A stretch of DNA of 41,085 bases from Rubritalea profundi (GCF_002954445.1 NZ_MQWA01000001.1:1556139-1597223); one strand, 5' to 3'; shown: positions 8,096-17,973, counted from the stretch's first letter. The notes: a model not told the origin generated them from the letters alone. Numbers and translations are program-made.

Positions 8096-8944
8096 TTAGC
8101 GCGAGAGTAAATGGCGGGACTGAACAAATAACCTCAAGGGTGCCAGAATTGGCTTGTTCGTATGGAGGGCAAGGTGGTCTACCGAGGATTTTTTTAAGGC
8201 AGCCGTGGTGTCTTCTAAGCGTGAGAATTCTTTTTTTGCTGAGATGGTAAACTCGCGTTTCGACTCTACCTCTTTGCCGCGGATCAGTCCTGCGCCTCGG
8301 AGGTCGTCTTCAGCGGGGTCTCGCAGAATCAGCGATACCACATCGTGTTTATGATTGAGCCTCTTGAGTGCGCGAAGCACATCGGGGTCGTGAAAGTCAG
8401 ACAGCACAAAAATCAGGGTATTCTCTCCCAGAGAAGGACTCAGCGAGATGAGTTTTTCTGCGAGGTGGGTGCTCTCGTTGAAGTCGTAATTCCGTAGCTC
8501 GTGGAGCCATGTTAGTATCGTGTCGCGTGAGAGCGAGGGCTTGATATTGAGATCTCTCGAACCAGCTCCCAGTATGCCAACGGGTGAGACTTTATCGATG
8601 CAAGACAAGGCTAATCCACCAGCAATTTGTACGGCTAACTGGTACTTCGAAATGGTCGTCGAGGAGAGTGTCATCGATGCCGAGGTGTCGACGATGAACC
8701 AGACTGGAAGACACTTTGGGGTCTCGTATTCTTTGACGTGAGTCACTCCGGTGCGGGCACTCACTCTCCAGTCGATTGATTTTACTGGATCGCCCTGAAC
8801 ATAGGGGCGCGACTGGACATACTCGATTCCTTGGCCAAGCAGCTGCGATCTATCTGTTCCATAAGATAGAGAGTCAGCAAGTCGCTTGATTGCTATGAAA
8901 AACTGGCGTGAGTCCAGCGGGTCTGTGTGCTCGAGTAGCGGCAT
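8096..8944 (-). CDS. DUF58-family protein of the MoxR operon
   Basis: 282 residues with the DUF58 signature: a Y-x-x-GD-x-x-x-x-IDWR-x-SAR stretch at residues 48-64, followed by a VWA-like strand ending in DTSASM (86-91) that retains the D-x-S-x-S metal motif. No signal peptide or membrane segment is evident, so the protein is probably cytoplasmic or peripheral. It follows the MoxR gene by 15 bases and precedes the secreted partner gene by 10 bases. In MoxR operons DUF58 proteins are thought to link the ATPase to membrane VWA proteins. The ATG has no Shine-Dalgarno, like its neighbours. Confidence 0.85.
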   Translation of the reverse strand: MPLLEHTDPLDSRQFFIAIKRLADSLSYGTDRSQLLGQGIEYVQSRPYVQGDPVKSIDWRVSARTGVTHVKEYETPKCLPVWFIVDTSASMTLSSTTISKYQLAVQIAGGLALSCIDKVSPVGILGAGSRDLNIKPSLSRDTILTWLHELRNYDFNESTHLAEKLISLSPSLGENTLIFVLSDFHDPDVLRALKRLNHKHDVVSLILRDPAEDDLRGAGLIRGKEVESKREFTISAKKEFSRLEDTTAALKKSSVDHLALHTNKPILAPLRLFVQSRHLLSR

Positions 8945-8959
8945 TGACTGAGGGAGTGG

Positions 8960-9943
8960 TTAGGAAATGGATTCTTCGATGATTTCCTGGAGCACCCCGT
9001 GAGCCGTTTTCCCTTCTGCTAGAGCCTCGTAGTTGAGTCGGATTCGGTGCAGACAAACATCGGGAGCAAGGGCGAAGAGGTCCTCGGGGATGACATAGTC
9101 GCGGCCGTGAATCAGAGCACGTGCTCGGGATGCTTTCAGCAGTGAAATTCCAGCACGCGGTGAGCAACCGACTTCGAGGTCACGGTGATGTCTTGTGCGC
9201 TCGATGATGTTGACCGTGTGTTTGATAAAGACATCACTCACGTGGATATTGTGCACCGCTTCCATCGCTGTCACGAGGTCTTCAGGCGAGCCGACAGTCT
9301 CGTCGGAGATGAGGTCAAATTCTGTGCGAGCAACGGCTCCAGACTCACCTTTTTTGACGCCGAGTTTCAAGTTGCGGCGCATGATTTCCTCTTCTTCTTC
9401 AGGAGTCGGATAGCTGAGACGGTGGCAGAGCATGAAGCGGTCTAACTGCGCCTCGGGGAGTTCAAATGTGCCGGATTGCTCAATCGGGTTTTGTGTCGCA
9501 ATTACCAGAAATGGAGTAGGTAGCTCAAAGGTTTGGTTGCCCAAGGTTATTTTGCGTTCTTGCATCGCTTCTAGCAGCGCGCCCTGCACCTTTGGCGCGG
9601 CTCGGTTGATCTCATCAGCGAGCAATAAGTTGGTGAAGATTGGGCCTTTATGGGTGCGGAAATTTCCAGTCTTGTCATCAAATATTTCTGTTCCCAAAAT
9701 ATCAGCAGGAAGTAAGTCGATAGTGAACTGGATTCGCTTGAAGTCCAAATGCATGGCTTTGGAGACCGTATTGACCAAAAGAGTTTTAGCCAGCCCTGGC
9801 ATACCTTCTAACAAAAGGTGGCCGGAGGTGAGAAGGGCGATCAATGTACGCTCTACGACTACTTCTTGGCCTACAATGATCTGGCCTACACGATCCCGAA
9901 TGTTTTGCAGATACGTGGCTGTGGAGTCTATATTTTCTGTCAT
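8960..9943 (-). CDS. MoxR-family AAA+ ATPase
   Basis: 327 residues, typical MoxR length. Walker A is GMPGLAKT at residues 47-54, the variant found in MoxR proteins. Walker B ends LLLADEINRA with D110-E111. AMQER and ATQNPIEQSGTFELPEAQLDRF (sensor region and arginine finger neighbourhood) follow, then a C-terminal helical lid with SPRAGISLLKASRARAL. MoxR ATPases act as chaperones for assembly or metal loading of VWA-protein complexes. It is the first gene of the seven-gene operon and probably carries the promoter in the 198-base divergent gap in front of it. Confidence 0.95.
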   Translation of the reverse strand: MTENIDSTATYLQNIRDRVGQIIVGQEVVVERTLIALLTSGHLLLEGMPGLAKTLLVNTVSKAMHLDFKRIQFTIDLLPADILGTEIFDDKTGNFRTHKGPIFTNLLLADEINRAAPKVQGALLEAMQERKITLGNQTFELPTPFLVIATQNPIEQSGTFELPEAQLDRFMLCHRLSYPTPEEEEEIMRRNLKLGVKKGESGAVARTEFDLISDETVGSPEDLVTAMEAVHNIHVSDVFIKHTVNIIERTRHHRDLEVGCSPRAGISLLKASRARALIHGRDYVIPEDLFALAPDVCLHRIRLNYEALAEGKTAHGVLQEIIEESIS

Positions 9944-10141
9944 GTGAAGTGAGCGTTTTCGAACTTGTGTGGTGTGGATTTGCGGGCGTGCGCATTACGC
10001 TAACAATGTGATCATCGATAGCGGATTTACTCGTTAGCGATGCACCGTTGAAATTTCGTTTGAAATATCTCAAAAAAGTGCACCCGAGAGAAAAATGACT
10101 ACAGCTCAGCTCTTGAAGCCACGGAGGCTAAATTATTAATA
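9944..10141. promoter_or_regulatory. Divergent promoter region, MoxR operon versus RelE-like gene
   Basis: 198 bases separating two divergent genes, so at least two promoters are expected here. I could not identify convincing -35/-10 pairs. The half facing the forward gene is AT-rich (AAATTATTAATA directly before its ATG). Confidence 0.4.
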
Positions 10142-10606
10142 ATGCCTATTGGTGGCCTTACAGTGGAGTGTGGGGTGTTTTTTGATGCCGATTTTCTAGA
10201 TAAAAAGCTTCGTCATTCTCTTTGCTCTCGTTATGCTGCGGGGGTGCTCCAGATAGTTTTCAACGAAATTAGTGCCGCTGAGATTTCTCAGCTCGAAACG
10301 CTCGATCAACTCGACTTGTTAGACGCCTTCCGGGTGACTGAAGAAAAGTTGACGAACCTTGATGGTGGCGAGTACGCAAAATTTGAGCGCGATGGCAAGG
10401 TGCTGTACCGCTTCCGCACCAAAGAATACCGAATCTATTTCGGAGTGAAGGATAAGAATGTCATTGTCCACCGCGTGTTGCATAAAAATACTTTCTCGGA
10501 TTTCTTATTCCGTTCAAAGATGCCGGTCAGCGAAGACGATGCCTTGAGCAACTCAAAGCACTTCTGGAAGCTGATCGACGAAGGCCGTAATGCCCGCCAG
10601 CTGTAA
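10142..10606 (+). CDS. RelE/ParE-fold-like protein, solitary
   Basis: 154 residues. The central part (about residues 75-115: a K-F-E-R-D-G-K segment, then Y-R-F-R-T-K-E-Y-R-I-Y-F and V-I-V-H-R-V-L-H-K) has the beta-strand pattern and basic residues of the RelE/ParE toxin fold, where the sheet ends in a short strand followed by a helix. Toxins of this fold are usually 85-100 residues. Here there is an N-terminal extension of about 60 residues and a tail of about 40. No antitoxin-like gene (small, DNA-binding) lies next to it, so it may not act as a toxin. Function not assigned. Confidence 0.6.
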   Translation: MPIGGLTVECGVFFDADFLDKKLRHSLCSRYAAGVLQIVFNEISAAEISQLETLDQLDLLDAFRVTEEKLTNLDGGEYAKFERDGKVLYRFRTKEYRIYFGVKDKNVIVHRVLHKNTFSDFLFRSKMPVSEDDALSNSKHFWKLIDEGRNARQL

Positions 10607-10940
10607 GCTCATCCTGCGCGCGGCTCGAACCCACTTTGTGACGGGCTCAGCTTGACGGCTGCGGTAGACCTACTGAGGAACAAGCCAGTACGATGAAACA
10701 GTGCCACCACCAGTGGCACACATCCTCAGGTATGTAGTTGTTAAATATTCCCCCGATGTTTCCCCCAGTTAGTGACTACGTGTCATGTTTGATGATGTGC
10801 TCGAGAGTCATCTCGAGTCCCTTGCCGTAGACAACGACGTATTTCATCTTCGGTTGGGCAACAATTTTCGACAATGGCTAGTATTTTTCACCTATGTAGT
10901 CATTCAAACGACCCGTGTCACCATGGCCTACCCGTTTGTG
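10607..10940. other. Intergenic region without a convincing gene
   Basis: 334 bases between the RelE-like gene and the ATP synthase terminator. It contains two small inverted repeats, GTGCCAC-CACCA-GTGGCAC near 10702-10720 and CTCGAG-AGTCAT-CTCGAG near 10800-10817. A forward open frame (10785-11009) runs through the atp terminator and is not credible. Confidence 0.5.
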
Positions 10941-10978
10941 AAAAAAACACCCCGCATGGAACGAATCCATGCGGGGTG
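10941..10978 (-). terminator. Intrinsic terminator of the ATP synthase operon
   Basis: Read on the minus strand: a 13-bp perfect stem (plus-strand 10948-10960 with 10966-10978, loop ACGAA) followed by seven T (10941-10947). It lies 40 bases after the atpC stop codon and is a textbook Rho-independent terminator. Confidence 0.95.
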
Positions 10979-11018
10979 CATTACTGATAATACTTTTTTG
11001 AAGCGTTAGGCAGCCAGC

Positions 11019-11429
11019 TTAGTTGCGGCGCTTGCGCTTGAGATTGAGCTTGGCGAGGTTCTGCGCGATGAGGCCCTGTAGCTGGGTGAACTCTTCGATA
11101 TTCTCGTTGTGGTCAAAATTCTTGAGCTGCTCTTCAGCACGCTCGATTGCTGCTTGCGTAGCTGCTTCATCAATCTCGTCTTCGCCAAGAGCCATATCGG
11201 TTAGGATGATGACTTTGTCGTCTGAAATCTCAGCGAAGCCGGAGCCGATCGCGAGTTCATGAGAGTTACCGTCTTTCTGGTAGCGAAGCTCACCAGCAGT
11301 AAGAGTGGTGACGAGAGCTGCGTGCAAATCAAGCACACCGATCTCACCATCACCACCTGGAAGGTAGACGTCTGCTACTTTATCTGAGAATACTTTTTTC
11401 TCAGGTGTGACTATTTCAAGATGAAGCAT
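11019..11429 (-). CDS. atpC: F1Fo ATP synthase epsilon subunit
   Basis: 136 residues from the ATG at 11429 (MLHLEIVTPEKKVF), which aligns with the usual start of epsilon. An open frame to 11477 begins inside a hairpin and is not needed. The N-terminal beta-sandwich is recognisable (VYLPGGDGEIGVLDLHAALVT, near residues 22-42), followed by ELRY and GFAEISDDKVIILTD strands. The C-terminal helices are EEQLKNFDHNENIEEFTQLQGL, then a basic end. Epsilon couples the central stalk to the c-ring and inhibits ATP hydrolysis. Last gene of the operon, 57 bases after atpD. Confidence 0.95.
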   Translation of the reverse strand: MLHLEIVTPEKKVFSDKVADVYLPGGDGEIGVLDLHAALVTTLTAGELRYQKDGNSHELAIGSGFAEISDDKVIILTDMALGEDEIDEAATQAAIERAEEQLKNFDHNENIEEFTQLQGLIAQNLAKLNLKRKRRN

Positions 11430-11450
11430 TTTTTTAGTGATAAGAGATAA

Positions 11451-11477
11451 GTGAGGAGTGTGAAGCACACTCCTCAC
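11451..11477 (-). promoter_or_regulatory. Strong intercistronic hairpin between atpD and atpC
   Basis: Perfect 12-bp inverted repeat (GTGAGGAGTGTG and its complement) with a 3-base loop, filling the gap between the atpD stop (11487) and the atpC start (11429). It has no T-run immediately after it, so an mRNA-stability or attenuation element is more likely than a full terminator. Confidence 0.8.
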
Positions 11478-11486
11478 TGAAACTAA

Positions 11487-12965
<1,479 letters not shown>

Positions 12966-12990
12966 TTATCAGTTAGTAAAATTTAGTTAA

Positions 12991-13015
12991 AAGTGATCAA
13001 TGTGAAGTGATCAAT
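12991..13015. repeat. Two tandem 11-bp direct repeats in the atpG-atpD gap
   Basis: AAGTGATCAAT occurs at 12991-13001 and again at 13005-13015, a 14-base period. Each copy contains the palindrome TGATCA, so the two copies could also pair in the mRNA. The block sits immediately after the atpG stop. Confidence 0.7.
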
Positions 13016-13016
13016 A

Positions 13017-13913
13017 TTATTCCATTGCCTTCATGGCAGTGGTGATTTCGAGAAGTTCTGCTGTGATCGCACCCTGACGGAGTTTGTTGAACTGTAGTGT
13101 CAGCTCATCTTTCATGTCATTCGCGTTGTCGGTAGCCGACTTCATGGAAACCATGCGTGCGGAGTGCTCGGAAGCCCGGGATTCGACTAGCATTTGGTAG
13201 ACTTGGAAGTTGACGTACTGTGGAAGGAGTGCGTCGAGGACCTTCTCAGGAGATGGCTCGAATGTGTACTCTTTCTCAAGTGCAGTCACTTTGTCAGTTT
13301 CACCGACTTGGCCTTTTCCTACGCCTTCGTAAGTCTGCTTTTCACCAAGTGAGTTAGACTCGATTGGAAGAAGCTGAACCACACGTGGAAGTTGCACCAT
13401 TGTGGACTTGAAGTCGTTGAATGCTACTTTGACGCAATCGTAGTCACCGCTGAGGAACTGCTCAATGAGGTACTTTGAGATCGGACGAGCTTCAGCGAAT
13501 GGAACTGGGTCCACTACGACGAAATCCGCCTTGATATCATTGCCAGCCTTCATCAGGCTGAGACGAAGCTTACGGCCAACTGTCACATACTCAGTTTCGT
13601 CAGTGTGTGCATTGTTGACTTCCTTGAGGAGGTTTCCGTTGAAACCACCACAAAGGCCTTTGTCTGCAGAAATAACGAGTGTCAGAGTCTTGTTGCCATC
13701 ACGCTTCTCGAGGAGTGGATGAGCATTCTCATCCACGTTCTCCTTAAGATTGACGAGCACTTTATTGAGCTCATCGGCGTAGGCACGACCAGCGAGTGCC
13801 TGATTCTGAGCCTTTTTCATTTTGGCTGCAGCAACAAGCTCCATCGCGCGGGTGATCTGCGCTGTGTTTTTCACCGATTTGATACGGCGACGAATGTCTC
13901 TCAGGTTTGCCAT
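13017..13913 (-). CDS. atpG: F1Fo ATP synthase gamma subunit
   Basis: 298 residues. The N-terminal coiled-coil helix is typical (MANLRDIRRRIKSVKNTAQI, then TRAMELVAAAKM), with SADKGLCGGFN near residues 83-93 and the conserved C-terminal helix containing SARMVSMKSATDNA and ending AELLEITTAMKAME. Gamma is the rotating central shaft. The start has no Shine-Dalgarno. Confidence 0.97.
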   Translation of the reverse strand: MANLRDIRRRIKSVKNTAQITRAMELVAAAKMKKAQNQALAGRAYADELNKVLVNLKENVDENAHPLLEKRDGNKTLTLVISADKGLCGGFNGNLLKEVNNAHTDETEYVTVGRKLRLSLMKAGNDIKADFVVVDPVPFAEARPISKYLIEQFLSGDYDCVKVAFNDFKSTMVQLPRVVQLLPIESNSLGEKQTYEGVGKGQVGETDKVTALEKEYTFEPSPEKVLDALLPQYVNFQVYQMLVESRASEHSARMVSMKSATDNANDMKDELTLQFNKLRQGAITAELLEITTAMKAME

Positions 13914-13959
13914 TATTTTATAAAGTAGCGAGTAGCCAGTAGCTATTAGTTAGGAAGAC

Positions 13960-13980
13960 GGACGCCGCTGAGCGACGTCC
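13960..13980 (-). promoter_or_regulatory. Intercistronic hairpin between atpA and atpG
   Basis: Inverted repeat of 5 bp (GGACG/CGTCC), one C-A mismatch and 3 bp more (CGC/GCG) closed by a three-base loop. It occupies the middle of the 79-base gap between the atpA stop and the atpG start. Confidence 0.6.
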
Positions 13981-13992
13981 TCCTTTGTGGAA

Positions 13993-15525
13993 TTACTTCC
14001 AAGATCCTTTGAAGTCTTCGATAGCCTGTGTCAGGCCAGACTTAACAGCATCAGTGATAGCTTTGTCGTCAGCAATTTGCTGAAGAACGTCCGCCTTGCG
14101 TGTTGTAAGGAATTCCTCAAACGCCGCTTGGAATTCGCAAATGCGCTCAACTTCAACATCATCGAGGAAGCCGTTCTGCATTGCGAAGAGCACAGCTACC
14201 TGCATCTGCATGGAGAGTGGTGAGTACTGGTTCTGCTTGAAGAGCTCCACAATACGCAGACCACGGTCGATCTTCGCTTTAGTGGTATCGTCGAGGTCAG
14301 ATCCGAACTGGGCAAATGCCTGAAGTTCGCGGAACTGAGCCAGGTCAAGCTTAGTCGTACCAGCTACCTTCTTAGTCGCCTTCGTCTGTGCGGATGAACC
14401 AACACGGGAAACGGAGAGTCCAACAGAGATTGCCGGGCGGATACCTTGGTTGAAGAGGTCTGTCTCAAGGAAGATCTGACCGTCTGTGATGGAAATCACG
14501 TTAGTTGGGATGTATGCGGATACATCACCAGCCTGTGTCTCAATGATTGGAAGTGCTGTGAGTGAACCACCACCAGCATTCTCAGAAAGACGTGCAGAAC
14601 GCTCAAGAAGTCTGGAGTGAAGGTAGAATACGTCACCAGGATACGCTTCACGTCCAGAAGGACGCTTAAGAATGAGCGATACCTGACGGTAAGCTACAGC
14701 GTGCTTTGAAAGGTCATCAAATACGATGAGACAGTCGCGGCCCTTATCCATGTGGAACTCAGCTACTGCACAACCTGTGTAAGGTGCTAGGTACTGGTTC
14801 GCAGCGGAATCAGATGCAGATGCGGAAACGATTGTTGTGTACTTCATCGCGTCTGCTTCTTCGAGAGTCGAGATGATACGAGCCACGTTGGACTGCTTCT
14901 GGCCGATAGCGACGTAGATACAGTACATTGGCTTGTAGCCAGGAAGTTTGCCTGCTTCAGCAGCCTTGTTCTGGTTGGCCTGAGAAATGATTGTGTCGAT
15001 CGCGATAGTGGTCTTACCAGTAGCACGGTCACCAATGATAAGCTCACGCTGACCACGGCCGATTGGAACCATTGCGTCGATCGCCATGATACCAGTCTGA
15101 ACTGGAACTGAAACTGACTTACGCTTAATGATACCAGGAGCGATTTTCTCAACTGGGTATTCAACAGTGTCAGCAACTTCGCCTTTACCGTCGATTGGTG
15201 CGCCGAGAGTGTCGATCACGCGGCCGAGGAGGTTTTCACCTACTGGTACGGAAAGAAGCTCACCTGTGCACTTACACTCGTCACCAGCTTTGAGGTGGAG
15301 GTATTCACCGAGAAGAACAACTCCGACTTCACCTTCTTCAAGGTTAAGTGCGAGACCTGTTACTCCGCCTGGGAAGGAGACCATTTCGTTGAGTTGAACG
15401 TCGCTAAGACCTTCTACTTTGGCTACACCGTCACCGATTTCACGGATGGTACCTACGTTGCTTTTGCCGACTGAGGTCGTGACGTTCGCGATCTCTTGTT
15501 CGAGTTCCTGAAGAATGCTGCTCAT
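13993..15525 (-). CDS. atpA: F1Fo ATP synthase alpha subunit
   Basis: 510 residues, normal length. Walker A is GDRATGKT at 165-172, followed by [12 protein letters not shown], the [16 protein letters not shown] strand, and the alpha signature [21 protein letters not shown] with [15 protein letters not shown] Cys pair near residues 84-86 (ECKC) lies in the N-terminal barrel. Non-catalytic nucleotide-binding subunit. ATG without Shine-Dalgarno, 58 bases after atpH. Confidence 0.98.
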   Translation of the reverse strand: MSSILQELEQEIANVTTSVGKSNVGTIREIGDGVAKVEGLSDVQLNEMVSFPGGVTGLALNLEEGEVGVVLLGEYLHLKAGDECKCTGELLSVPVGENLLGRVIDTLGAPIDGKGEVADTVEYPVEKIAPGIIKRKSVSVPVQTGIMAIDAMVPIGRGQRELIIGDRATGKTTIAIDTIISQANQNKAAEAGKLPGYKPMYCIYVAIGQKQSNVARIISTLEEADAMKYTTIVSASASDSAANQYLAPYTGCAVAEFHMDKGRDCLIVFDDLSKHAVAYRQVSLILKRPSGREAYPGDVFYLHSRLLERSARLSENAGGGSLTALPIIETQAGDVSAYIPTNVISITDGQIFLETDLFNQGIRPAISVGLSVSRVGSSAQTKATKKVAGTTKLDLAQFRELQAFAQFGSDLDDTTKAKIDRGLRIVELFKQNQYSPLSMQMQVAVLFAMQNGFLDDVEVERICEFQAAFEEFLTTRKADVLQQIADDKAITDAVKSGLTQAIEDFKGSWK

Positions 15526-15583
15526 ATCTTACTGTTGGTTGATTGGTTAAATTGCCCGGATGTGGGATTCGTTATGGATTGGG

Positions 15584-15976
15584 TTAAAACGCGTTGGCGA
15601 TGGCATCGAGACGGCCTTTTACTGTGCCGTCCCACACGTCGTCACCTTTACGGATGCGAATTCCACCCAGAAGGGCAGAGTTGATGTTGTATTCGTATGT
15701 CAGATCGCTGCCGTGTTGCTTTGTTAGCTTGGCCACGATGCTTTCCTTAGTCGCTGAATCTAACTCAGAAGCACTGTCGACTGTGACGTGCTTCTTTGCG
15801 AGATCGAGCTCAAGCTGACGCTTGAGAGTGACTAGGATTCCATGGAAATTGCGCGGTTTCTTTTCAGCGACAGTCTTAACGACCTTGCTAAATTTCACTT
15901 CGTCGAGCTTACCGTCTACATTGCAGAGGCGGTAGAGTCGGCGAGCTGCGGAAGCTGCGTCTTTAGATACTTTCAT
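15584..15976 (-). CDS. atpH: F1Fo ATP synthase delta subunit, short form
   Basis: 130 residues, against roughly 175-180 in most bacteria. The C-terminal half is recognisable: HVTVDSASELD near 63-73, then INSALLGGIRIRKGDDVWDGTVKGRLDAI. The N-terminal helical domain that caps F1 is about 45-50 residues shorter than usual. The upstream gap to atpF (44 bases) leaves no room for a longer start. Delta joins the b-subunit stalk to the top of F1. Identification rests on the C-terminal pattern and on its place between atpF and atpA. Confidence 0.9.
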   Translation of the reverse strand: MKVSKDAASAARRLYRLCNVDGKLDEVKFSKVVKTVAEKKPRNFHGILVTLKRQLELDLAKKHVTVDSASELDSATKESIVAKLTKQHGSDLTYEYNINSALLGGIRIRKGDDVWDGTVKGRLDAIANAF

Positions 15977-16020
15977 GGTTTATAATGGCGATCGACGTTT
16001 GAAAAAATTGTTGAATGAGA

Positions 16021-16551
16021 TTAGCCCTCGACGCTTGCGAGTGCTTCCTGATTGATGCGCTTGTTGTCATCGTCGGTAAGAACCTTACCAGTGACAGAAG
16101 CTGTAGTAGCGGCAACGAGGCGACCGAAGTCTTGCTTGAGCTCAGTGACCATTTGGTCGCGCTCAGCTTTAGCATTTGCCTGTGCTTTCTCGAGAATGCC
16201 CTGCGCTTTCGCGATTGCTTCCTGAGTCTTCTCTTCGGAAAGAGTAGCGGCACTTTCTTTAGCTTCTTCTACAAGACGCTTTGCATCAGCGTTAGCTTTA
16301 TCAAGAGCAGCAGTAGTGCGCTCCTCTGATTCTGCTAACTGAGTCTCAATGCGCTTTAGCTTTTCTTCACCTTCTGCAATGCGCTTTGAGCGTTGCTCAA
16401 GCATTGCCATGATAGGGCCAAAGGCAAACTTCTTCAGAACGATGATCACAATGATGAAGTTGAGAACCTGAAAGCCGAAAGGCAACCAGCTCACGCCGAA
16501 TGGTTCAGTGAGGTCAGAGATTATTCCTCCAGATGCTATTAATGTGATCAT
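16021..16551 (-). CDS. atpF: F1Fo ATP synthase b subunit
   Basis: 176 residues: one membrane helix near the N-terminus (VLNFIIVIIVLKKFAF, about 29-44) followed by a long, charged, Ala/Glu/Lys-rich coiled coil (residues 50-145) typical of the peripheral stalk. The conserved region PIMAMLEQRSKRI is present. It probably forms a homodimer, as only one b gene is present. Confidence 0.95.
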   Translation of the reverse strand: MITLIASGGIISDLTEPFGVSWLPFGFQVLNFIIVIIVLKKFAFGPIMAMLEQRSKRIAEGEEKLKRIETQLAESEERTTAALDKANADAKRLVEEAKESAATLSEEKTQEAIAKAQGILEKAQANAKAERDQMVTELKQDFGRLVAATTASVTGKVLTDDDNKRINQEALASVEG

Positions 16552-16587
16552 TATCGTAAAAGTTTTTTGATGTGATTGAGTAGTAAA

Positions 16588-16618
16588 ACTCGCTGCTACT
16601 CATCAAGCAGCAGCGAGT
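16588..16618 (-). promoter_or_regulatory. Intercistronic hairpin between atpE and atpF
   Basis: Perfect 10-bp stem (ACTCGCTGCT at 16588-16597 with its complement at 16609-16618, loop of 11 bases) in the 88-base gap directly downstream of atpE. The c subunit is needed in about ten copies per complex. A 3' hairpin that protects the atpBE part of the mRNA would fit, but this is inference. Confidence 0.75.
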
Positions 16619-16639
16619 AAAATTCGTTTCTTAGTAAAA

Positions 16640-16909
<270 letters not shown>

Positions 16910-16918
16910 TTAGAAATA

Positions 16919-17887
16919 TTAGTGTGCCTCCTCTTCGTCGTGATCGCTGTGCTCACAGATGAGCTTTAGGAAGACAGCACAAAGGAGAGTGAACACGAGC
17001 GCCTGAACGCCGCCTACGAGAAGCTCCATGAAGTAGAACGGGAGGGACGTTGCCCAACCAGCCCAAACACCACCGATACCCATGAGCGTTTCGAGAGTCT
17101 GCTCTCCACCGTAGATGTTACCGAAAAGTCGGAAGGAAAGAGCCACTGGGCGAATTGCGATGGAGATCATTTCAAGAACACCAACCAAGCCGAAGATAAG
17201 AATCATTGCTGGAACCATCAACCCTTTGAAGTCACCTTTAGGAGCGAAGATGTGCGCGATGAAACCTTTGAAACCATTCTCTGTGATCGCCCAGTAAAAC
17301 CAGAGTAATGCGAAGGTAAATGCCATCGCCGCAGTCATGTTGACGTCTGCGTTACCACCACGGAGAAGCGGTGTATGCATGTGACCGTATAAATCTTTAC
17401 CCCAGCCGACAGTTCCAACACCTGGGATGAGACCCATGTAGTTAGAAATGATAATAAGAAGGAAAGTAGAGCCGAAGAACCAGAATGTGCGCTTAGCGAG
17501 CTTATCACCGAGGATACCTGCAAAGAAGTTATAGAGGGACTCAATCACCCACTCAGCAAAGTTCTGAAAACCAACAGGAATCATCGAAAGCTTGCCAGCG
17601 CCTGCGCGACAGAAAAGAACGATAACGAGCACTGAAAGCCAAGTCATCACGTAGGAGTTTGTGAGGAATGTAGCGCTCTGATGAAGAGCTACTGCATTCT
17701 TCGGAAGCATAGGCGCCTCGTGCTTTTCATGGCTTTCAGCATTCGCTTCACCGGCATGCTCGGTAGCAACGTGCTCGACGTGTGTTGCCGCAGAATGCGC
17801 ATCGTGATGCTCATCAGCAACAGCAACAGGAAGTCCCAATGCAAAACAAAGGAAAAACAGTGGTAGGAAAGTCGTTTTCTTGGCCAT
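16919..17887 (-). CDS. atpB: F1Fo ATP synthase a subunit with N-terminal signal-like and His-rich extension
   Basis: 322 residues from the ATG at 17887. The core has the a-subunit membrane helices and the essential arginine R253 in SFRLFGNIYGGE, plus NYMGLIPG near 149-156. Before the core are a signal-peptide-like sequence (MAKKTTFLPLFFLCFALGLP) and a stretch very rich in His, Glu and Ala (residues 26-58), likely on the outer side of the membrane. An open frame reaches a GTG at 17935, and an AGGAGG (17927-17932) lies inside that stretch, but no start codon sits at normal spacing from it. I prefer the ATG. First gene of the operon; no atpI precedes it. Confidence 0.95.
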   Translation of the reverse strand: MAKKTTFLPLFFLCFALGLPVAVADEHHDAHSAATHVEHVATEHAGEANAESHEKHEAPMLPKNAVALHQSATFLTNSYVMTWLSVLVIVLFCRAGAGKLSMIPVGFQNFAEWVIESLYNFFAGILGDKLAKRTFWFFGSTFLLIIISNYMGLIPGVGTVGWGKDLYGHMHTPLLRGGNADVNMTAAMAFTFALLWFYWAITENGFKGFIAHIFAPKGDFKGLMVPAMILIFGLVGVLEMISIAIRPVALSFRLFGNIYGGEQTLETLMGIGGVWAGWATSLPFYFMELLVGGVQALVFTLLCAVFLKLICEHSDHDEEEAH

Positions 17888-17953
17888 GGATTTAAATCGC
17901 CATTGCGGCGAGCGACTGGTCAATAACCTCCTCACGAAAAGCGAGCAAGTCTA

Positions 17954-17973
17954 TTTGTGAAATTTTTCACAAA
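17954..17973. promoter_or_regulatory. CRP/FNR-type palindrome upstream of the ATP synthase operon
   Basis: Nine-bp inverted repeat TTTGTGAAA-TT-TTTCACAAA. It contains TGTGA-N6-TCACA, exactly the core of the E. coli CRP consensus. It lies 67-86 bases before the atpB ATG in the only non-coding stretch where the operon promoter can be. A regulator of the CRP/FNR superfamily is the natural candidate; none is encoded in this window. Confidence 0.6.

Noticed and set aside
10785-11009. Forward open frame of 74 codons
   Set aside because: Its last third is the terminator hairpin of the atp operon and the product has no recognisable pattern.
11430-11477. Longer atpC start
   Set aside because: The extra 16 codons are the complement of a 12-bp hairpin and are absent in the epsilon family.
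17888-17935. GTG start for atpB with an AGGAGG nearby
   Set aside because: AGGAGG lies within the proposed coding sequence just after the GTG; the ATG at 17887 starts an intact signal sequence.
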